A stretch of 64,000 bases of DNA from Spodoptera frugiperda (taxonomy: Eukaryota; Arthropoda; Insecta; Lepidoptera; Noctuidae), in the NCBI RefSeq assembly GCF_023101765.2, contig NC_064215.1:2852001-2916000 (forward strand). Direction: 5' to 3'. Shown in pieces: positions 43,757 through 53,762 of this stretch. Within the stretch, counting starts at the first letter, position 1. Every line of letters starts with the position of its first letter. The notes under the pieces are model-generated. The model had not been told where the DNA came from. It ran no database searches and worked only from the letters and a program-made list of their open reading frames with translations. The position numbers and the translations under genes are program-made.

Positions 43757-45015
43757 CCGCGTGGATAGCCGCGACGGACTCAACGCTGCCTCCGCGCGGC
43801 TTTTTTTTGTAACACGATTGAAATCCTTATCGACTTCCCACGCCGTGGGGACGACGGGGTGGTGTGCCGGACTCCTACCGGCTAAACCCACCGCGGTGTT
43901 CCTCCACAGCTTGCGGCCGTGATCCGGGCTGCCCTCGCGGATTCACCCGACAGGCTTTGACCTACCGCTACGTTTGCGGCAGGTCCCGCCACGTTAGAGG
44001 CCCTGAGGGGCTGCTTCCCTTCCCCTTGGTACCTATGTGTTGAGTTAGTAAAGTTAGTAGATCTATTAAGTTGTCGAAAAATACGCAATTTTTTTTTTAC
44101 TTTCTATATTAATTTGTTTTGGAATATTTATTTTTTGAAGTCGGTTTTTTTTTGTTAAAATTGTTTTTTTTTTCTCGCGTTGCATTCTCTTCATAGTATT
44201 TTCAATATACGATTGTGTATAAAATTTTGCATCGAAAGTAAGCTTCGATATTAGTATGATGTATGTACGACGCTGCTTTGTGTTGCTTGTTACCTGAGAC
44301 AAAAACCGTTCGTGTATTATTGTTAACTGAGCGCGATTTTGAAATAATTTTTTCAAACTTTTATTTTCTGTCTAATAATAAATTGACGTGACATGTTTAC
44401 GTCTTTTTATGTACTTTGACTCCTCGTTGAGGGTTGTATTGAATTGGGAGTAGATGGATGTGTGGAGTTCAGTTTAGTGGAGAATAACTTTAGACAAAGC
44501 TTCAGTAAGTGTATATTGAATAATTAATTAATACAACTTTTTCAGACAGAGTGTGGAGGGCGACTGTCCTAAAATACCGTGGTATAACATAGTACATGAT
44601 AGTGACAAAGAAAATGAAGTAATTATTGTGCAATTTGTAGTAGCATAAGAAAGTGTTATGGATACATGATTCCTAGGTTACAGAGTAGGTGAACTACTAT
44701 GGATGCTTTGATTGAATTGTATTCGCTATAAATGTGTAAATGTTTGGTCTGACTAGCATTCGGCTAGCGCGGAAAATATTCCCGCGCGAAGTGGAAATAG
44801 CGTTCGACGCGAGCGTCTATTGAACAAGAGTACCGGACGCTATCGTGGGAATCAACGCGCACGATGAGTTTGGCCTACGGCCGTACATGACACGATGGCG
44901 GATAACGTGGTGCCCATCACCACAGCCGCACTACACCGCAGCGCGTGGCGCGCGCTGTCGACGAACTCGCCATTCGTTTCGCCGGCGCCGGCGACGACGC
45001 CGACTGACTCACACT

Positions 45016-45177
45016 GGCCAAGCGCATCAGTTTAATGACGAGTTTAGCGATACTACATGCTTCTATATGAACTTGGTTACCCACAACGAGTTCGCGAAAC
45101 TTTCAACGCATTTTTCGTCCAATGCATTCCAAATGGTTACAGAATGTTGGAAAATATTAAACAGTATAAGGTACTAA
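45016..45177 (+). pseudogene. Module F segment, plus-strand copy
   Basis: DTTCFYMNLVTHNEFAK, LSTHFSSNAF, ECWKILNS and stop, matching the minus-strand copy at 34 kb. The frame is open back to 44845 but that part is Arg-rich antisense-like sequence of module G. Confidence 0.3.
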
Positions 45178-45429
45178 GACGAAACTTTTACTTAAGTTTT
45201 GTTTTACATTCGTGTTAATCGTTATTGAAAGGTATTATAGAATATATTACGAAATATTCGCGCTAAGGCGCAGTGAGTTTGATAGCTGCCGCGCGTCGCT
45301 CGCTGTGACGTCACTTATCAATTTATTATCGAACTGCTTATTGTCGTTGATTGGCTGGACGGTTACGTGTCATACTATTCAATTTCAAAGCGCGGCTTTT
45401 ATGTTTTTTTTTATATTTTATGCGTCGAC

Positions 45430-45767
45430 GTTTGACCGCTATCTCACCTGATAGTAAGTGATGATGCGGCCTACGGTGGAGCACGTCTGCCCATAAGCAA
45501 CCTATTCGCTCGGGCTTTGAAGACACCCAGGTTATACCCATCAGGAAACCCAGACTCCGGCAAGGAGTTCCACTCCCTAGCAGTTCGCACAAGGAAGCTT
45601 GAAGCGAAGCGCTTCGTGCGAGTGGGTGGGATATCTACCATGAAGCGGTGAATCTCTAGCAAGCGGTCTATAAACATCGCGTAAATTTCGTTGAATCCAT
45701 ATAGCCTCAGGGTTTTGTGAGCGAAATTCCATATTTGCGTTAGATGTAGCACGTATTGGCACGACAC
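45430..45767 (-). mobile_element. LINE 3' fragment, minus strand
   Basis: The minus strand encodes the common C-terminus of an insect LINE ORF2: LVRTAREWNSLPESGFPDGY, then GVFKARANRLLMGRR (45471-45640). A region near 45671 (CTATAAACATCGCG) also occurs at 57093 without the LINE. The 57-kb copy lacks the element, so its insertion or deletion distinguishes the two arms. Confidence 0.75.
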
Positions 45768-45893
45768 AGGCTTCTATCATCTTGTTCGACGTACATTGTG
45801 CTCCTTGGCGGTAATTAAAACGGTCATGTCGGTATATCGATTGTCGCTTACATTGCATACATAAATTTTTACTTGAATACAATATAGAATAAC

Positions 45894-46130
45894 TTGAGCG
45901 TTAACCATTTAAGCCGGCCGCCGCGCCGCAACAAAAATATGTTTCATGTAATTACTGAAATACAAAGAAACCAAAACCACGTGGCGAGAGATTCATTGAA
46001 GTGGTCCGGCCGATATTATGCCGGGGCGGTCGGCGCGCGATCAAAATATATGACTTGGACGTATCGATATACCATACATGTCTCACGTGTACCTAACTCG
46101 CACACTCAGAGACATTTAATGATTACTTAA
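45894..46130 (+). CDS. Module K sense frame, 78 codons (HVITEIQ type)
   Basis: FHVITEIQRNQNHVARDSLK, then KWSGRYYAGAVGARS. The related stretch at 62.8 kb reads KKKQKQVAIDSSKWSGQYYAG, so KWSG-YYAG is conserved between diverged modules. Copies: 60899-61111 (plus) and 32.4 kb (minus). No promoter is seen. Confidence 0.28.
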   Translation: MSVNHLSRPPRRNKNMFHVITEIQRNQNHVARDSLKWSGRYYAGAVGARSKYMTWTYRYTIHVSRVPNSHTQRHLMIT

Positions 46131-46467
46131 ACTATTCCTTAGTAACGATTTTGTTCCGAAAACAATTGCTAAGAACTGGGTAAAGTAACCATTAAATGAC
46201 TCTGAGTTCAACGGTAAAACTTTTCGCGAACATAATCTTGACGCACGGAACAAAATTAACAACTTCCACCGCTAGGGATTCCCCTTCCCTAATGAGTCTA
46301 AAATTTCTTAAATGTTTTTTATTACCTAGTATTAAACCCAACTGAAAGTCAAGTCAGTGTTGAATTTTGTTCATCGATTTAGATGTTGAATGCAGAAACC
46401 TGCGCCGGCACATGTTCGCGGTGCAAGTTGATAATATTTTAAGTTTTTAAACTGACATGGTCACTAA

Positions 46468-46623
46468 CACTATTATTAGAACTTATAACGGGATATTTAC
46501 CATGTTTATTCATTTTAGCGAGTTTCCGATATTTCGGCACTGTTGCAAGCGCCATGATCACGGATTAACTCGCTAAAATGAATAAACATGGTAAATATCC
46601 CGTTATAAGTTCTAATAATAGTG
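46468..46623. mobile_element. Foldback element with 57-bp perfect arms
   Basis: 46468-46524 and 46567-46623 are reverse complements over 57 bp by eye, with a 42-bp loop containing TTTCGGCACTGTTGCAAG. A diverged relative without the right arm lies at 12060-12170. A transcript would form a long hairpin. Confidence 0.85.
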
Positions 46624-46629
46624 ATAATA

Positions 46630-46848
46630 TTATGTTCCGTGCGTCAAGATTATGTTTGCTAAACGTTTTAAGTTTACATAAGACATGTCCAAGTGATAAT
46701 AATTGATAATAATATATTTTGATCGCGCGCCGACCGCCCCGGCATAATTAGGTTTATATAAAATACTCGAATGTTCTTTCTTATCAAAACGACCATTAAA
46801 AAGTGTAGGTGTAGTGGTCGCGAGTGCGGCTGGTGAGAACGATGTCAC
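46630..46848 (-). CDS. Module K ORF, minus strand (72 codons)
   Basis: PNYAGAVGARSKYIIINYYH, then SYVNLKRLANIILTHGT. Same frame as K1 but it ends in the foldback element. The start region is antisense to module M. Confidence 0.22.
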   Translation of the reverse strand: MTSFSPAALATTTPTLFNGRFDKKEHSSILYKPNYAGAVGARSKYIIINYYHLDMSYVNLKRLANIILTHGT

Positions 46849-47000
46849 AGATTTACTTAATTTTAGGTTGTTACTGTTGTTACCGAGGAATTACGATGAC
46901 CCTAGAAAACAAGACATCACTAAAATATCGACGGAGTGCGTAGTTAGGAGTTAGGACTAGCAGTATTGCCACTTGGAATGGCAACGCTTAGCCTAACCTG
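46775..47000 (+). repeat. Module M (copy 4)
   Basis: Full-length; differs from copy 1 at a few positions. Confidence 0.75.
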
Positions 47001-47247
47001 TATACGTACTTCTTATGTGCTTTCCATTATTATCAGGTCTTAAACCTTGATTTTAGGTATATGGTATATGGCGGTTTTCGGTTTCTTTCTTCACCCTACG
47101 TTATTTGTGCCGGATGATCCTTATTAAGTTATTACACGTACTGGAACACGACAGGTACATAAAGTTTCTTACGGGAAGCCAACATCGTGTATTGAACAAA
47201 TCCTGCGCCGACACACGGGCGCGCTGCAAGGTAGTTATTCTGATAAC

Positions 47248-47538
47248 TCAGTAACATGGCAGATACATCGAAGCGTTCCGATTGCATCTGTCGCGGTTGA
47301 TGAGCTGACCGTAAGTGAGCGGCGCGCGTAGCACCGTCTTATCGCGACCGATAACCGCGGCCGCGTGGCGACGACGAGGCTCGCACTGTGATGACTCGTT
47401 AATCAGAAATGCCTTGGTACGATGTGTTGTGGACGACGAGTAGAGTGCGCGGCGCGGCACTGCCGCCGCTACCACCGCGCCGCGCGCTGCACCGTTTATC
47501 ACGATCGACACACCGCGTGCGCGGGACGACGAAATCAT
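47248..47538 (-). CDS. Module D ORF, copy D6 (96 codons)
   Basis: D core followed by TYGQLINRDRCNRNASMYLP and a stop, a shorter C-terminus than D1. It starts 39 bp after the stop of the minus-strand ORF at 47578-47982. Confidence 0.35.
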   Translation of the reverse strand: MISSSRARGVSIVINGAARGAVVAAAVPRRALYSSSTTHRTKAFLINESSQCEPRRRHAAAVIGRDKTVLRAPLTYGQLINRDRCNRNASMYLPCY

Positions 47539-47577
47539 GAAACTGTTCTGGTTTAGGATGGTACATGTTTTACAAAA

Positions 47578-47982
47578 TTAATGTTTACATAAAAATAAAT
47601 TCAATGCTTTAAAACTTCTTACATTTTTTTTATTACCTAGTATTAAAGCCCGACCGCAAGTCAAGTCAGTGTTTAATTTTGTATGACTTGTCTCGATGAG
47701 AACCATCATCGTCAGCTGCGACCGTTGTTGGCCAAACTCAAAACTGTATCCACTTTGATTTATGCTGAGTGCAGAAACCTGCGCCGACACATGTACTCGT
47801 ATGCAGCGCAAGTTGTCAATTTTGGTCTGCACGTCAAGTTCGTCATCGGGACTATGTTCTTGAAAAGTTGTCAATAATGAAGTCAGTAATGAAAAGTGAT
47901 AATATTTTTTCTTGTCGAGACTTGTCGAAATCTGAAAAAACATAATTAAACAATGCGACATACTTAAATTGACAATATCCAC
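47578..47982 (-). CDS. Minus-strand ORF antisense to C5 (134 codons)
   Basis: MDIVNLSMSHCLIMFF start, LDVQTKIDNLRCIRVHV and SGYSFEFGQQRSQLTM. Similar frames oppose C2, C4 and C6. It competes with the plus-strand C frame; substitutions among copies change residues in both, so I cannot choose. Confidence 0.22.
   Translation of the reverse strand: MDIVNLSMSHCLIMFFQISTSLDKKKYYHFSLLTSLLTTFQEHSPDDELDVQTKIDNLRCIRVHVSAQVSALSINQSGYSFEFGQQRSQLTMMVLIETSHTKLNTDLTCGRALILGNKKNVRSFKALNLFLCKH
47683..47877 (+). CDS. Module C ORF, copy C5 (64 codons)
   Basis: As C2 with LIYAECRNLRRHM. Upstream TTTTTTTTATTACCTAG resembles a splice acceptor. Confidence 0.3.
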   Translation: MTCLDENHHRQLRPLLAKLKTVSTLIYAECRNLRRHMYSYAAQVVNFGLHVKFVIGTMFLKSCQ

Positions 47983-48367
47983 TACAATTCATTTAATCGA
48001 TTTTAATCTTTATTTTGAATAAAAACTATTTCAAGGTGCAAACCTTGTTGTTTATTGTAATCGCCATAATTATCGAATCATAACAATTGATAAGCAGTTA
48101 AGGAATTGGTTTGAAAATAAAGCAACTGGGCTCTGCCACACACAGCACAGGCCTCTTCTCACAATTTGGCGTATTGCTGTTCAAACATTTTGTTTTACTT
48201 TCAATAACGATTAACACGAATGTAAAACAAAACCTAAGTAGGAGTTTCGTCTTAGTACCTTATACTGTTTAATATTTTCCAACATTCTGTAACCATTTGA
48301 AATGCATTATTTAGTTATAAAGAGGTCGTGGGACAATTAGGAAGGTACCGCGTAACCAAATAAAACC

Positions 48368-48598
48368 ATGAACGCCGAGGCTTACTTCGTCGAGGACTAC
48401 AAGCTGCTCGACCCGAATTGTGTAAAGAAGAAGCACACGCGCTCTTGTACTGCGACCACGATGTTAACGTGGTGTGTCGAGAAACTATCACGAATGTTCA
48501 CAAACATGTACAACGTGTGCCGGATGGTCCTGAAGACATACCAAGGCATACGTCGATACGTTCATCAAGTTCGACATCGGTTTCGACGTCCAGGTTGA
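48368..48598 (+). CDS. Family A+ small protein, copy A+4 (76 codons)
   Basis: As A+1 including loss of the TATA box through the same AAATGCATT junction, but with further changes in the leader (GCGTAACCAAATAAAACC). A+1 and A+4 therefore descend from one rearranged ancestor. Confidence 0.42.
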   Translation: MNAEAYFVEDYKLLDPNCVKKKHTRSCTATTMLTWCVEKLSRMFTNMYNVCRMVLKTYQGIRRYVHQVRHRFRRPG

Positions 48599-48824
48599 CG
48601 ATGACTCCACAACAAACTTTTCTCGCCCACTGTACTGTGTGTGAACATTATAAGCATGGAATGGACCTGTCGGTGACGTCCTTCACCGAACTACCACGAA
48701 CAAATTAAAGGATGATTATAATTATTTATAATTACGATTTGTATAAGAAAAATGTATTGAGATTGTACGAACAATAAACTGCTTTTATTTCATTTTTGTT
48801 TAATTTTAATTTTATTTTAGTTCT

Positions 48825-49094
48825 CTATTGATTGAGCGGCGCGCGTAACACCGTTTTATCGCGACCGATAACCGCGGCCGCGTGGCGACGACGAGGCTCG
48901 CACTGTGATGACTCGTTAATCAGAAATGCCTTGGTACGATGTGTTGTGGACGACGAGTAGAGTGCGCGGCGCGGCACTGCCGCCGCTACCACCGCGCCGC
49001 GCGCTGCACCGTTTATCACGATCGACACACCGCGTGCGCGGGACGACGAAATCATGAAACTGTTCTGGTTTACAGTTGACTCGATGGCCGACAT
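48825..49094 (-). CDS. Module D ORF, copy D7 (89 codons, MSAIEST start)
   Basis: Full N-terminus MSAIESTVNQNSFMISSS; ends APLNQ like D3, because both are fused to the 3' flank of an A+ gene. Head to head with A'' copy 2. Confidence 0.4.
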   Translation of the reverse strand: MSAIESTVNQNSFMISSSRARGVSIVINGAARGAVVAAAVPRRALYSSSTTHRTKAFLINESSQCEPRRRHAAAVIGRDKTVLRAPLNQ

Positions 49095-49203
49095 GATGAT
49101 TGGTGTGTATTGCTGCAAACTGGCGACCAAGTTTAAGTCTACTTGAAGCAGGTTCGATGTGGTCGCAAAACCATGCGATGTCGGTTATCTTGTTACGTTT
49201 TAG

Positions 49204-49238
49204 TATAAAAGCTGATTGCTGATCTATTTCTCTGTTTA
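49204..49238 (+). promoter_or_regulatory. Core promoter of A'' copy 2
   Basis: TATAAAAG at 49204-49211, TTTAGTT with A at 49238, 34 bp apart, identical in layout to 30553-30587. Confidence 0.62.
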
Positions 49239-49291
49239 GTTCATTAGAGGTCGTAGATAAGTTGGTGCATACTGAGCAAGCATCTCAAATC

Positions 49292-49462
49292 ATGAACGAG
49301 GAAGTCTATTTCGCTGAAGACTACCTGTTGCTTGATCCAAACTGCGCAGTCTTCTCTAAAGACACTGGCGTTAGCGCGGAGAATGGTCTCGCGCGAGGCG
49401 GACACAGCGGTCGACCCGAGCGACTGCCGCGTGGTCCTCATGCACTGCAACGGGCTGTGTGA
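49292..49462 (+). pseudogene. Family A'' copy 2, frameshifted
   Basis: MNEEVYFAEDYLLLDPNC is intact, then a 14-bp deletion relative to copies 1 and 3 removes TGTGAAGCAACACA and shifts the frame; the ORF ends at 49462 with unrelated residues. The promoter is intact. Confidence 0.7.
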
Positions 49463-49909
49463 TCCACACCGAGTTGATACATTCACACCTTGGTGACACT
49501 CACCGCGCTCGGCTGACGATCCTGACGACGAGACAACGTGTGTCGAGGCGTTCATCGAGTACAGCATCATGTTCGGCGGCGACGTGGTCGCATGTTGTAC
49601 TAAATAAATGTTTATTACAAATTACATAAAAATATATTTGTTCTAAAATTTCTTAAATGTTTTTTATTACCTAGTAGTAGACCCAACCGAAAGTCAAGTC
49701 AGTGTTGAATTTTGTTCATCGATTTAGATGTTGAATGCAGAAAACCTGCGCCGGCACATGTTCGCGGTGCAAGTTGTTAATTTTGTTCTGTACGTCAAGA
49801 TTATGTTCGCCAAACGTTTTAAGTACACATTAGACATGTCCAAGTCGTAATAATATATTTTGATCGCGCGCCGACCGCCCCGGCATAATTAGTTTATACA
49901 AAATACTCG

Positions 49910-49983
49910 AATGTTCTTTCTTATCAAAATGATTCGTTAAAGAGTAGGTGTAGTGGTCGCGAGTGCGGCTGGCGAGAACGACG
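49910..49983 (+). repeat. Module M (copy 5, truncated)
   Basis: Only the first ~75 bp; it jumps at GCGAGAACGAC to the sequence before D8. Confidence 0.65.
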
Positions 49984-50058
49984 ACAGGTACATAAAGTGT
50001 CTTACGGGAAGCCAACATCGTGGGCGCCGGGGCACCGAAAGTTAATCATTCTGATAAC

Positions 50059-50385
50059 TCAGTAACATGGCAGATACATCGAAGTGTTCCGATTGCATCT
50101 GTCGCGGTTGATGAGCTGACCGTAAGTGAGCGGCGCGCGTAGCACCGTCTTATCGCGACCGATAACCGCGGCCGCGTCTCGACGACGAGGCTCGCACTGT
50201 GATGACTCGTTAATCAGAAATGCCTTGGTACGATGTGTTGTGGACGACGAGTAGAGTGCGCGGCGCGGCACTGCCGCCGCTACCACCGCGCCGCGCGCTG
50301 CACCGTTTATCACGATCGACACACCGCGTGCGCGGGACGACGAAATCATGAAACTGTTCTGGTTTAGGATGGTACATTTTAACAT
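50059..50385 (-). CDS. Module D ORF, copy D8 (108 codons)
   Basis: An upstream ATG (MLKCTILNQNSF) extends the D frame because a deletion removed the stop found upstream in other copies. The core is standard; ends RDRCNRNTSMYLPCY. Confidence 0.33.
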   Translation of the reverse strand: MLKCTILNQNSFMISSSRARGVSIVINGAARGAVVAAAVPRRALYSSSTTHRTKAFLINESSQCEPRRRDAAAVIGRDKTVLRAPLTYGQLINRDRCNRNTSMYLPCY

Positions 50386-50418
50386 TGTTTTTATTACCTA
50401 GTATTCATTTAATTTTGT

Positions 50419-50613
50419 ATGACTTGTCTCGATGAGAACCATCATCGTCAGCTGCGACCGTTGTTGTTCAAACTCAAAACTGTATCCACTTTGGTTGATG
50501 CCGAGTGCAGAAACCTGTGCCGACACATGTACTCGTATGCGGCGCAAGTTGTCAATTTTGGTCTGCACGTCAAGTTCGTCATCGGGACTATGTTCTTGAA
50601 AAGTTGTCAATAA
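50419..50613 (+). CDS. Module C ORF, copy C6 (64 codons)
   Basis: As C2 with LVDAECRNLCRHM and Ser-to-Phe in LLFKLKT. It is only ~70 bp from D8 because the AT-rich linker is largely deleted. Confidence 0.28.
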   Translation: MTCLDENHHRQLRPLLFKLKTVSTLVDAECRNLCRHMYSYAAQVVNFGLHVKFVIGTMFLKSCQ

Positions 50614-50944
50614 TGAGTCAATAATGTCAATAGTCAGTAATGCAAAGTGATAATATTTTTTCTTGTCGAGACTTATCGGAATCTGAAAAAACATAATTAA
50701 ACAATGCGACATACTTAAATTGACAATATCCACTACAATTCATTTAATCGATTCTAATCTTTATTTTAAATAAGAACTATTTCAAGGTAGTTTATTGTAA
50801 TCGCCATAATTATCGAATCATAACAATTGATAAGCAGTTAAGGAAATGTTTTGAAGATAAAACAACTGAGCTCTGTCACACACAGCACAGGCCTCTTCTC
50901 ACAATTTGGCGTATTGCTGTTCAAACATTTTGTTTTACTTTCAA

Positions 50945-52102
50945 CTAGCTTCCGCCCGCGACTCCGTCCGCGCGGATGTCGGTCTTCGCGTGGAAGTTTT
51001 ATTTCTCCATTTTGAGTAACTCTGACAATGACGTCTTATAAATATCTATTGGACCCAAATACGGCGAGGCCCATAATAATTAAGGAGATCCCTCTATTGG
51101 TCGTTCTGTAGAATAAAACTGAAAAATAAAGATTTTATTTCTACGTATTTTTCCAGGATAAAAAGTATCCTTATGTCCAGGATAATAAGGTATAATTATA
51201 CCAAGTTTCATCAAAATCGAACCGTTAGTTTTCACGTGATGCATGAACATACAGACAGACAAAAATTAATCACATATTTAGGTTTGGTAACAATCCAGTG
51301 CCATTTATTCTTTCAATATTTTCAATGTACAGAATTGACCCTTCTACAGATTTATTATAATATAATATAATATGAATGAATGAATGAGATTGTTATAAAC
51401 GTAAGAGTAGGCAAATATAATCAGAAAGCTTCGAACTGCTTAGCTATCGGGAGTTATTAGTGTTATTGTGAGTCAACCATAAGAGATAGACATTTGCTGT
51501 CGTGGAATATTTTTTAAACAATTTTAAGGAGAACATTTCCGTCATACATATTTTCTATGTAGCTATAACCATTAAGGCTGAACACGCGACGGAAGCTTAA
51601 AAAATGGAGTAAGTTCTCCTGTTTTCCCAACATTTCCCTTCACTGCTCTGCTCCTATTGATCGTAGCGTGATGAAAAGTATACTATAACCTGCCCAGGAG
51701 TATGAAGAACAATTGTACCAAGTTTCATTGAAATCGGTCGAGTGGTTTATGGTCGGTTAAATAGTGGCGGAGATTAATGGTATAAGCATAGAATGTTCGA
51801 CGTGATTCTTTAATTTGACATAACTTTTTTATTTATGAACCGATTGACATGAAACAAACACTAAATGTAAATTTAAGCATCCCACAATATATTCGTGAAA
51901 ACCGCATCCAACTCGGATCAGCCGTTTCTGAGATTAGCGCGCACAGACGAACAGACAAACAGACAAACAGACAAACAGACAAAAAAAAAGTTAATTACAT
52001 TTTTGGGTTCGACATCGACATAACAATAACCCCTGCTATTTTTTTTATTTTTATATTCAATGTACAGACAGCACTTTTCTACGATTTTATTATATGTATA
52101 GA
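50945..52102. mobile_element. Nested transposon insertion, ~1158 bp
   Basis: The module sequence TTTACTTTCAA|TAACGATTAACACG, uninterrupted at 29.55, 33.99 and 48.2 kb, is split here. The left part starts CTAGCTTCCGCCCGCGACTC (a widespread insect repeat). From about 51590 there is a second common repeat with ATTGAAATCGGTCGAGTGG and a (GACAAACA) tract at 51955. Both parts end with TTCAATGTACAGA and T/A-rich tails, which suggests one element inserted into another. Confidence 0.75.
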
Positions 52103-52159
52103 TAACGATTAACACGAATGTAAAACAAAACCTAAGTAGGAGTTTCGTCTTAGTACCTT

Positions 52160-53210
52160 ATACTGTTTAATATTTTCCAACATTCTGTAACCATTTGAAA
52201 TGCATTGGACGAAAAATGCTTTGAACTTTTCGCGAACTCGTTGTGGGTAACCAAGTTCATATAGAAGCATGTAGTATCGATGAAAACGCGCACGCGCTTA
52301 TGACATTGAACTGATGGGCGTGGCCACTGTGAGTCACTCGGCGTCGTCGCCGGTGCCGGGGCCGGCCGGAGCGGCGGCGGCGAAGCGATTGGCGAGTTCG
52401 GCGACAGCGACGTAAATTTTACATAGCTCTATCGACCGCGTTCGTCGCGCGCCGGCTGACATGCCGCGACTGGTAGAGCTCGTTGAGTGCGCGCGCGCTC
52501 GCGGCTCATTCATTATGCGAATCTTGCACGTCGTCCGCGATAAAACATGATTGCAAATAAACCATAATCACAACTAGTTAGTTCGCGAACAGGTTTTGGT
52601 TATCAGAATAAATTATGTTTTATTAGACACGCTGCGGATGAACTCGCTCATTTCGTAAAAGCTTGGGTAAATACAACTATTGCATAGATCCTAGTAGAAA
52701 CATGACACATCAATTTATTATTAGACAAAAAATAAAAGTTTGAAAAGTGATTTCAAAATCGCGCTCAGTTAACAACAATACACGAACGGCTTTTGTCTCA
52801 GGTAACAAACTACACAAAGCAGCGTCGTACATACATCATACTGATATCGAAGCTTACTTTCGATGCAAAATTTTAAAAACAATCGTATATTTAAGATGCT
52901 ATGAAAAGAACACAACGCGATAAAGGAGTAAAAATAAACACAAAACGTTTAACCTATGTACATGCGCGCGAGTGATGATAAGTCATCAGGAAGCAATTGG
53001 CATTATCGGCCGCCGCGTCGCGTGCCGGCTCCACCACCATCGCGTTTGTCATCAATAACCTACATCAACTCAAAACTAAACGTCATCGGCACGCCCGCGG
53101 CTCCGGATCGTGCGACGCGTAATGTGTGAGCGTTATCAACGTCATACTATGACACAATTGCTACTCATTTAATTTTGTCCATAGTACATTTTATCGTATT
53201 TATCTATATA
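52160..53210. repeat. Long arm, orientation 1 (copy 2), uninterrupted
   Basis: Direct copy of 34040-35130 continuing into module I without the LTR element. It gives the empty site for that insertion at TCTATATATACAAAC (53203-53217). Confidence 0.82.
52334..52513 (-). CDS. Module G small protein, copy 2 (59 codons)
   Basis: Same start and stop as copy 1, one Ala fewer (3-bp deletion), Met-to-Ile in the middle, Gly-to-Ala, Ala-to-Thr and final Asp-to-Glu. The overlapping Arg/Pro-rich frame is stopped here (TGG to TAG near 52430). Confidence 0.4.
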   Translation of the reverse strand: MNEPRARAHSTSSTSRGMSAGARRTRSIELCKIYVAVAELANRFAAAAPAGPGTGDDAE

Positions 53211-53253
53211 TACAAACAAAAGATATTGTTAGGTGCCCAAACTAAGTTTGAAC

Positions 53254-53396
53254 TACTAATTACGAGAAACGCCAGCTCTAGACCAACTGCCAATGCTCAT
53301 TACTGCTCGCGGGAGCTTCATCAGGATAAATGCGCAAGATGTAAATATAACGTGCACACAATTAAGTCAGAGCTCAAAAATGAAGTTGTTATATGA
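53254..53396 (+). CDS. Module I small protein, copy 2 (start changed)
   Basis: ITRNASSRPTANAHYC onward as in the 39.3-kb copy. The ATG is missing; the frame is open upstream to a weak alternative start at 53175, which lies before the putative TATA box. Confidence 0.3.
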
Positions 53397-53453
53397 ATAA
53401 AAAATTTTTAGTACTACATACACTGACTTTGTGACTGTTAATATTAGAATTCG

Positions 53454-53636
53454 ATGTTGAATCAAAACGTCCCAATGATCATTACCACCATCATTGGGGA
53501 CTACAGCGCGGCAGCGCGACGAACTCGTAAATTAATTCTAGCTGAGACAGAGCTCGATAACGCAGTTGTAATACCGATACAAGTATGCATGGACAAAGGA
53601 AACTATTGGACTACGCACGTCGAAAAGTTCGACTGA
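53454..53636 (+). CDS. Module H small protein, copy H3 (60 codons)
   Basis: Full length; Cys instead of Gly before MDKGNYW. The other residues equal H1. Confidence 0.4.
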   Translation: MLNQNVPMIITTIIGDYSAAARRTRKLILAETELDNAVVIPIQVCMDKGNYWTTHVEKFD

Positions 53637-53762
53637 GTTAATTTAGGTAATGAATGAAAAAAATAAAATAAAACTAAAATGAAATATAAAATGTTTATTG
53701 TCGCTAAATATTTATTACATTTTAATATAACAGGTTTTTTCACGAAAGGTATTTCTTTTTCA

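Larger units (their letters stand above)
43480..45230. repeat. Long arm, orientation 2 (copy 1)
   Basis: Inverted relative to 34040-35130 and 52160-53210. Its ends are themselves inverted repeats: 43480-43534 and 45027-45080 share AAGTTCATATAGAAGCATG and its complement, so the arm can fold on itself over 1.5 kb. It contains the GC-rich hairpin element and, at its right end, the F segment. Confidence 0.8.
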
